The position numbers and the translations under genes were made by a program. This document shows positions 60,084 through 64,000 of a DNA stretch of 64,000 nt, piece by piece. The notes under the pieces were generated by a model. It was not told the DNA's origin, searched no databases, and saw only the letters and a program-made list of their open reading frames with translations. Each line of letters begins with the position of its first letter. The stretch's first letter is position 1. This DNA comes from Flavobacterium psychrotrophum (GTDB lineage Bacteria > Bacteroidota > Bacteroidia > Flavobacteriales > Flavobacteriaceae): NCBI RefSeq assembly GCF_003403075.1, contig NZ_CP031557.1:2356001-2420000 (forward strand), given 5' to 3'.

Positions 60084-61226
60084 TTACTTAACGGCAACTT
60101 CAGGTGTTATTTTTTCAGGTACGATAACCGCACCATCCTGCAGGCTTTCAAAGCCTTTATACACAATTCTGTCACCGGCTTTAAGGCCGTCTTTAATAAG
60201 GTAATCAGTGCCCGATTTGCCCAGTACATTTACAGGTATCTTGGTAATTTTGTTGTCTTTGTCTACAGTATATACAAATATTTTATCCTGTATTTCTGCC
60301 GTAGCAGCCTGCGGAATAAGTACTGCGTTAGCAAACGGCAGGCCTATTTTTACCTTACCTGTATTACCTGAACGCAACAGCCCTTTAGCATTAGGGAAAC
60401 TTGCCCTTAGCGTAATGGCACCGGTAGATTTGTCGAACTGGCCGTCTACCATATCTACTTTACCTTTTTGCTCATACTCGCTGTTGTTAGAAAGTACCAG
60501 TGCAAGTGGCGGTAGTTTCTTAATTTTATCCGCCAGGGTATTTCCTTCATATTTATCACGGAAAGCCATAAAATCAGACTCACTTAGTGAGAAGTAAGCA
60601 TGAACCTCAGCAATGTCAGACAGTGTGGTAAGTGGTAGCGGATCTGCGGCAGATACAAGGCTGCCCTGTTTTTTAGGCAAACGGGTAATGTAGCCGCTAA
60701 CAGGTGCTGTAACTAAAGTATAACCAAGGTTTATCTTAGCCGAAGCTACCGCTGCCTGTGCCTGCCTATTATTGGCTTCTGCTATTTTAAGCGATGCTTT
60801 AGCCGATTTAAGCTGGTATTCAGATATTACTTTACCCTCTACCAGTGGCGAAAGTTTTTCAACTTCAAGCTTAGCGTTGATAACAGCAGCTTCAGAAGCA
60901 TTTAGTGTACCTGTAGCGTTGTTAAGCGCCTCGCGGTAGCGGCTGTCCTGTATCTTGAATATAGGCTGGCCAGCTGCTACATAAGCACCTTCGTCTACAA
61001 ATATTTTTTCAAGGTAGCCATCTACCTGTGGGCGTATCTCTACATCGGTACGGCCCTCAAGCGTTACCGGATATTCCTGCCAGGTAAAAGCATCGTGCTG
61101 TGTTACAGCATATACAGGCAGTGATGGAGCCTGTGCAGCCTGTGGTGCGGCGGTTTCGCCTTTACAGCCGTATAATAGTACAAGGGCTGCTAAAGCTATA
61201 GCGTGTATTATGATAGTTTGCTTCAT
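60084..61226 (-). CDS. RND efflux periplasmic adaptor lipoprotein (AcrA-like)
   Basis: A 380-residue membrane fusion protein. The lipobox is in IALAALVLLYGCKGE. The lipoyl/biotinyl-like half-motif is in VEIRPQVDGYLEKIFVDEGAYVAAGQPIFKI and its partner in TLVTAPVSGYITRLPKKQGSLV, with a coiled-coil hairpin between (about 100-165) and a beta-barrel after. It bridges the RND pump and the outer channel. It is the first gene of the efflux operon. The 260 bp upstream contain four TetR-type operators. Confidence 0.95.
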   Translation of the reverse strand: MKQTIIIHAIALAALVLLYGCKGETAAPQAAQAPSLPVYAVTQHDAFTWQEYPVTLEGRTDVEIRPQVDGYLEKIFVDEGAYVAAGQPIFKIQDSRYREALNNATGTLNASEAAVINAKLEVEKLSPLVEGKVISEYQLKSAKASLKIAEANNRQAQAAVASAKINLGYTLVTAPVSGYITRLPKKQGSLVSAADPLPLTTLSDIAEVHAYFSLSESDFMAFRDKYEGNTLADKIKKLPPLALVLSNNSEYEQKGKVDMVDGQFDKSTGAITLRASFPNAKGLLRSGNTGKVKIGLPFANAVLIPQAATAEIQDKIFVYTVDKDNKITKIPVNVLGKSGTDYLIKDGLKAGDRIVYKGFESLQDGAVIVPEKITPEVAVK

Positions 61227-61242
61227 AACGAAATTAAATTAT

Positions 61243-61466
61243 TTAAGGGTGTTAAGTGAGTTTGTAAAAATTTTTACAGAAAATTGATGGTGAATTAATA
61301 CGTCTAAAAACGTTTAACAGTGTTAAGTGAGTGAGTTAAAAAAAAGAGCCGAAGCACATGAATAAAAGGTTATTAAAATATTTAACGGTGTTAAGTAAAA
61401 GGTTTTAAAAAAATGCCTGTTAAAAGCATACTGTAAAATTGGTATTAAATTATTTAATGGTGTTAA
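61243..61466. promoter_or_regulatory. four-copy operator array upstream of the efflux operon
   Basis: Four copies of TTAAn-GGT-GTTAA (palindromic half-sites TTAAC and GTTAA with a 3 bp spacer) lie at 61243-61255, 61314-61326, 61382-61394 and 61454-61466, spaced by 71, 68 and 72 bp. Each is followed by a G/T-rich tail (AAGTGAGTGAGTTAAAAAAA type), so the copies look like a degenerate ~70 bp tandem repeat. They sit between the adaptor gene and tetR. A fifth copy overlaps the tetR promoter. They are the likely binding sites of the TetR protein, allowing cooperative or looped repression. Confidence 0.75.
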
Positions 61467-61487
61467 CTGGTGTGTTAAAAAAAAGCA

Positions 61488-62084
61488 CTACTCTTTTACA
61501 AGCGTGCGGATAATGCCGGTAATAGCATCCTTTAATATCTGCGTGTTCATATCTGCATTTAGCCCGTCGCCTATCATGTTTATTGATATAAGGCCATGAA
61601 TTACAGAAAAGAAAGTGAAATACTTTTGCACAATTACTTCATCTTCCGGGTCATCCTTACCCATCAGCAGCGCTATCTGTGCACTAATAAGATCATAAGG
61701 GCAATCGCTCTCTGGTGTACCCTGGTTGCAACAGGTCATCTCTACACCATACATCAACTGGTACATTTCCTTATTTGTATGGGCAAAGTTCCAGTAGGCC
61801 ATCCACATACCTTCAAGCTTGGCTTCCGGCGAAATGTCTTTGACGTTTACTTCTTCAAGATCTTTTGACAGCAACAGGAAACCTTTACAGGTAAGCTGTT
61901 GCAGTATGGCCTCTTTATTAGAAAAATATTCGTAAATTATAGGGGCGGTATATTCTATCTTATCGGCTATCTTACGCATGCTAAGCCCCTGCCAGCCTTC
62001 CTGCTTCACGATCTCACGTGCAGCCTTAAGGATGTTAGCCTTAGTCTCTTCTTTTTGCCTGATTATACGTTCTTTACTTCCCAT
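61488..62084 (-). CDS. TetR/AcrR family transcriptional regulator
   Basis: A 198-residue regulator. The TetR DNA-binding domain is in the first 60 residues (KANILKAAREIVKQEGWQGLSMRKIADKIEYTAPIIYEYFSNKEAILQQL). The C-terminal ligand-binding part has a cysteine-rich stretch (MTCCNQGTPESDCPYD), which could be redox- or metal-sensitive. It lies upstream of the efflux operon on the same strand, and the repeated palindrome TTAAC-N3-GTTAA is found both in front of the pump genes and at its own promoter, so it very probably represses both. Confidence 0.93.
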   Translation of the reverse strand: MGSKERIIRQKEETKANILKAAREIVKQEGWQGLSMRKIADKIEYTAPIIYEYFSNKEAILQQLTCKGFLLLSKDLEEVNVKDISPEAKLEGMWMAYWNFAHTNKEMYQLMYGVEMTCCNQGTPESDCPYDLISAQIALLMGKDDPEDEVIVQKYFTFFSVIHGLISINMIGDGLNADMNTQILKDAITGIIRTLVKE

Positions 62085-62105
62085 GTTGTTAGGTATTTAA
62101 ATTAC

Positions 62106-62127
62106 TTAACACCGTTAGGCAAATTTA
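62106..62127 (-). promoter_or_regulatory. tetR promoter with overlapping operator
   Basis: TAAATTTG on the minus strand (complement of 62120-62127) matches the -7 box. The palindrome TTAACACCGTTAG (62106-62118; its complement CTAACGGTGTTAA) lies immediately downstream, over the expected transcription start. This is the same sequence as the four operators before the efflux genes, so autorepression is likely. Confidence 0.7.
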
Positions 62128-62218
62128 CAGTAATTAAATTCATTAAAAAAAATATTGAGTATAATTTTTTCTTATTGTACCATAAGATAAGATTATACAT
62201 GGTATACAGCACATTAGT

Positions 62219-62551
62219 TTAGCCAATGCGCAAGCCGTTATCTACCTTAAAATCAGGAGATAAAAGCACTACATCACCGTCCTGCCCTACTGCGCCAAGT
62301 ACTAAACATTCGCTCATAAAATTAGCAATCTGTTTTTTAGGAAAGTTAACAACCGCAATTATCTGCCTGTTAACCAGTGCCTCTTTAGTGTAACGCTTAG
62401 TTATTTGCGCAGACGTTTTGAGCATTCCCAACTGTTCGCCAAAATCTATCGTAAGCTGAAAGGCAGGTTTGCGTGCATTGGGGAAATCATTAACCTCAAT
62501 AATAGTACCCACCCGCATTTCTGTCTTTTCAAATTCTTCCCAGGTAAGCAT
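62219..62551 (-). CDS. CsaA-like tRNA-binding domain protein
   Basis: A 110-residue protein consisting of a single tRNA-binding (EMAP/OB-fold) domain: FEKTEMRVGTIIEVNDFPNARKPAFQLTIDFG, then TSAQITKRYTKEALVNRQIIAVVNFPKKQIANFMSECLVLGAV, then VVLLSPDFKVDNGLRIG. It is the size of CsaA, described as a chaperone-like tRNA-binding protein. It starts 2 bp after the stop of the small gene upstream, so it belongs to the operon behind yifB. Confidence 0.92.
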   Translation of the reverse strand: MLTWEEFEKTEMRVGTIIEVNDFPNARKPAFQLTIDFGEQLGMLKTSAQITKRYTKEALVNRQIIAVVNFPKKQIANFMSECLVLGAVGQDGDVVLLSPDFKVDNGLRIG

Positions 62552-62553
62552 AC

Positions 62554-62784
62554 TTAATTATTTTTTTTGGCATTTATCAGTTGCCATTGGTCATTAAGGT
62601 ATTTTACCTTGTTAACTTCCTTAATAATGTCTGCACGCTCATCTTCATAATATTCAGATGTCTTGTCTGTTTCAGCATCAAGGTCGGCTGCACGCTCCAG
62701 TATGTTTAGCATAACGGGCTTAAGCTTTTCCTGTACAAACTGCGGCATATCGCTAAATAAAGTTTCAAGTTCCTGTTTCAGCAT
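62554..62784 (-). CDS. small acidic helical protein of unknown function
   Basis: A 76-residue protein, strongly helical and acidic (MLKQELETLFSDMPQFVQEKLKPVMLNILERAADLDAETDKTSEYYEDERADIIKEVNKV), with no signal peptide or membrane segment. The start codon directly follows the stop of the upstream membrane protein gene (TAG-ATG with no gap). The CsaA-like gene starts 2 bp after its stop. No family recognised. Confidence 0.75.
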   Translation of the reverse strand: MLKQELETLFSDMPQFVQEKLKPVMLNILERAADLDAETDKTSEYYEDERADIIKEVNKVKYLNDQWQLINAKKNN

Positions 62785-63759
62785 CTATTTTTTATCTAAA
62801 TTTTTAAAATATCTTTTTATCGTCTTTTTGTAGGCACGGGTAAGTTTCTTCTTAACCTGCTCATTGTTAAAATCTTTACCCACATTAAGGCCGTATAATG
62901 AAATCCTGGCCCTTTGTTTATCGTCAGAATACGAGTAAAGATAAAACTTTAAATTTCGCAATGTATCATTACCGGCGGTAAATTCTTTAATAATATACAT
63001 ATTAGCAAAGTGCTTGCGGGATGCCCTGAACTCACCTTCCAGCGTATCTCTCCACTGCGCCGTGCGTGCCTTTTTCCAGTCATCATAAGACAGGTTTTTC
63101 TCAAGAAGGCCATGTTTTTGCTGTGATATATATACTTCTTTATCATGTATGCGGGTAGGCGTCCCTACTGTGTCTAAAGTTGGTTCTAAACCTTCTCTTT
63201 TTAAAAGGTAAAGCATTTCAGCGGGGCTATGATTTACATCAAAATAAACACCATTAAAGCTAATATTACCTGTTTCAGGCCTGTAGCTTTCAAGGTACCG
63301 CTGCGGCATAGATGTAGCCATGAGCACTAAAGCACAAGGCACTGCTAAAACTGCCGGATGCAGTTTTGGGTTTTTCATCTTTAAAAAAAGTACTGCCTTA
63401 TAATCTTTAATAATTAAATACGCTAATGGTAAAATCAGCAGGCAAAACAGGTCGGTATAATCAACAACACGGCCCAGGTGCAGGCTAAAAGTTTGGTTTA
63501 ACATATTGGTAAATGGTTGCGAAACAGGGAGTTTCCAGAGGATGAACAACACCGCACTCAGGGCTACTGTACTGGTTTTTAATTTAGGGAAAAGATAAGC
63601 CAGAAACAGAGGCAGCACTATTAGCCCAGCAAGATCTGAAAGTTTACCTGTAACTGCATTACCGTACAGGCCTTTAAAAATGTGGTCATTCAATGCCAGT
63701 AAAAACAACGACATTACAAAGGCGTAATTGAATATATAGCTGTTGTTACGATTTCCCAT
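62785..63759 (-). CDS. membrane protein with soluble C-terminal domain, unknown function
   Basis: A 324-residue protein. The first 150 residues have four to five membrane helices with a conserved-looking start (YIFNYAFVMSLFLLALNDHIFKGLYGNAVTGKLSDLAGLIVLP), then AVLAVPCALVLMATSMPQRYL. The remaining 170 residues are soluble, presumably in the periplasm, and rich in charged residues and tyrosine (GVYFDVNHSPAEMLYLLKREGLEPTLDTVGT). The NAVTGKLSDLAG stretch is the kind of motif seen in families of Bacteroidota membrane proteins, but I cannot assign a role. It starts 18 bp after the yifB stop. Confidence 0.7.
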   Translation of the reverse strand: MGNRNNSYIFNYAFVMSLFLLALNDHIFKGLYGNAVTGKLSDLAGLIVLPLFLAYLFPKLKTSTVALSAVLFILWKLPVSQPFTNMLNQTFSLHLGRVVDYTDLFCLLILPLAYLIIKDYKAVLFLKMKNPKLHPAVLAVPCALVLMATSMPQRYLESYRPETGNISFNGVYFDVNHSPAEMLYLLKREGLEPTLDTVGTPTRIHDKEVYISQQKHGLLEKNLSYDDWKKARTAQWRDTLEGEFRASRKHFANMYIIKEFTAGNDTLRNLKFYLYSYSDDKQRARISLYGLNVGKDFNNEQVKKKLTRAYKKTIKRYFKNLDKK

Positions 63760-63777
63760 AATTTATAATTTAAAATA

Positions 63778-64000
63778 TTACCCCAGCCACCCTTCGCGGT
63801 CCAGGCTGCGGTATTGTATGGCTTCACTAATATGTTGCGGTGTAATGGCATCGCTTGTGGCAAGGTCGGCAATGGTGCGGCTCACCTTTAGTATCCTGTC
63901 ATAGGCACGGGCAGAAAGATTTAGGCGCTCCATAGCAGTTTTAAGCAGTTGCAGCGAAGCATCGTCCAGCTTACAGTATTCTCGTATTTGGCGGCTGCTC
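63778..64000 (-). CDS. YifB/ComM family Mg-chelatase-like ATPase, C-terminal end (cut by window edge)
   Basis: The last 73 residues of a ComM/YifB-type AAA+ protein: [67 protein letters not shown]. The [19 protein letters not shown] and [10 protein letters not shown] stretches are the family C-terminus. ComM acts as a branch-migration helicase in natural transformation. The N-terminal part lies beyond the right edge. It leads the operon containing the membrane protein and csaA-like genes. Confidence 0.9.
   Translation of the reverse strand, partial: SSRQIREYCKLDDASLQLLKTAMERLNLSARAYDRILKVSRTIADLATSDAITPQHISEAIQYRSLDREGWLG

Noticed and set aside
1..64000. tRNA, rRNA, tmRNA, transposase or integrase genes.
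   Set aside because: None seen on either strand. The conspicuous hairpins are terminators or dispersed palindromes.

Overview
The window is a piece of a Bacteroidota chromosome, most likely Flavobacteriaceae (Flavobacterium-like). The evidence is a giant surface protein with SprB-type repeats and a type IX secretion sorting domain, a TamB/lipidated-TamA pair, a DUF5686 barrel protein, a fused two-domain E1 dehydrogenase, YifB- and ParC-type housekeeping genes, promoter -7 boxes of the TAnnTTTG type, and weak Shine-Dalgarno signals. No rRNA, tRNA, CRISPR array, transposase or prophage was seen. Both ends cut through genes: a topoisomerase subunit A (parC-like) at the left and a YifB/ComM ATPase at the right.

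Left part (1-19.3 kb). Minus strand: parC-like, a small lipoprotein, a von Willebrand A lipoprotein, a membrane protein and sucC. Plus strand: a 37-residue lipoprotein, two tandem small outer-membrane barrels, aroQ overlapping a DUF5686 gene, a TraB/GumN-like lipoprotein with an RluE-like pseudouridine synthase, and tamB overlapping a lipidated tamA (tamL). This is mostly envelope biogenesis plus core metabolism.

Middle part (19.3-33.8 kb). Type II NADH dehydrogenase, a YihY/BrkB protein, a FUSC protein, stress-type proteins (flavin/PLP-oxidase fold, SpoIIAA-like, PfpI/DJ-1), a GNAT acetyltransferase, a secreted low-complexity protein, DUF421, dienelactone hydrolase, an M28 peptidase, the fused E1, an AT-rich LEM-3-like GIY-YIG gene that looks acquired, and an NTF2-fold protein. 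The intergenic gaps carry several large palindromic or tandem repeats.

Fatty-acid region (34.1-41 kb). A MarR regulator precedes a beta-oxidation operon with the gene order of Bacillus fadN-fadA-fadE. Each of its two junctions holds a four-helix-bundle (S23/IVS-type) gene enclosed by its own inverted repeat: a perfect 23 bp pair and a perfect 17 bp pair. The elements resemble intervening sequences of 23S rRNA but sit inside a messenger RNA. This is the most interesting observation in the window.

Right part (41-64 kb). A U32 peptidase-family protein coupled to a ferredoxin; a DUF4142 lipoprotein with a small lmo0937-type membrane protein; a YehS-like protein; a Crp/Fnr regulator with a SugE-type exporter; a 3111-residue repeat protein; and a TetR-controlled RND efflux system (adaptor, pump, outer-membrane channel). 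Four copies of a TTAAC-N3-GTTAA operator at about 70 bp spacing lie upstream of the pump genes and a fifth overlaps the tetR promoter. The window ends with a small operon behind yifB (membrane protein, small protein, CsaA-like tRNA-binding protein).
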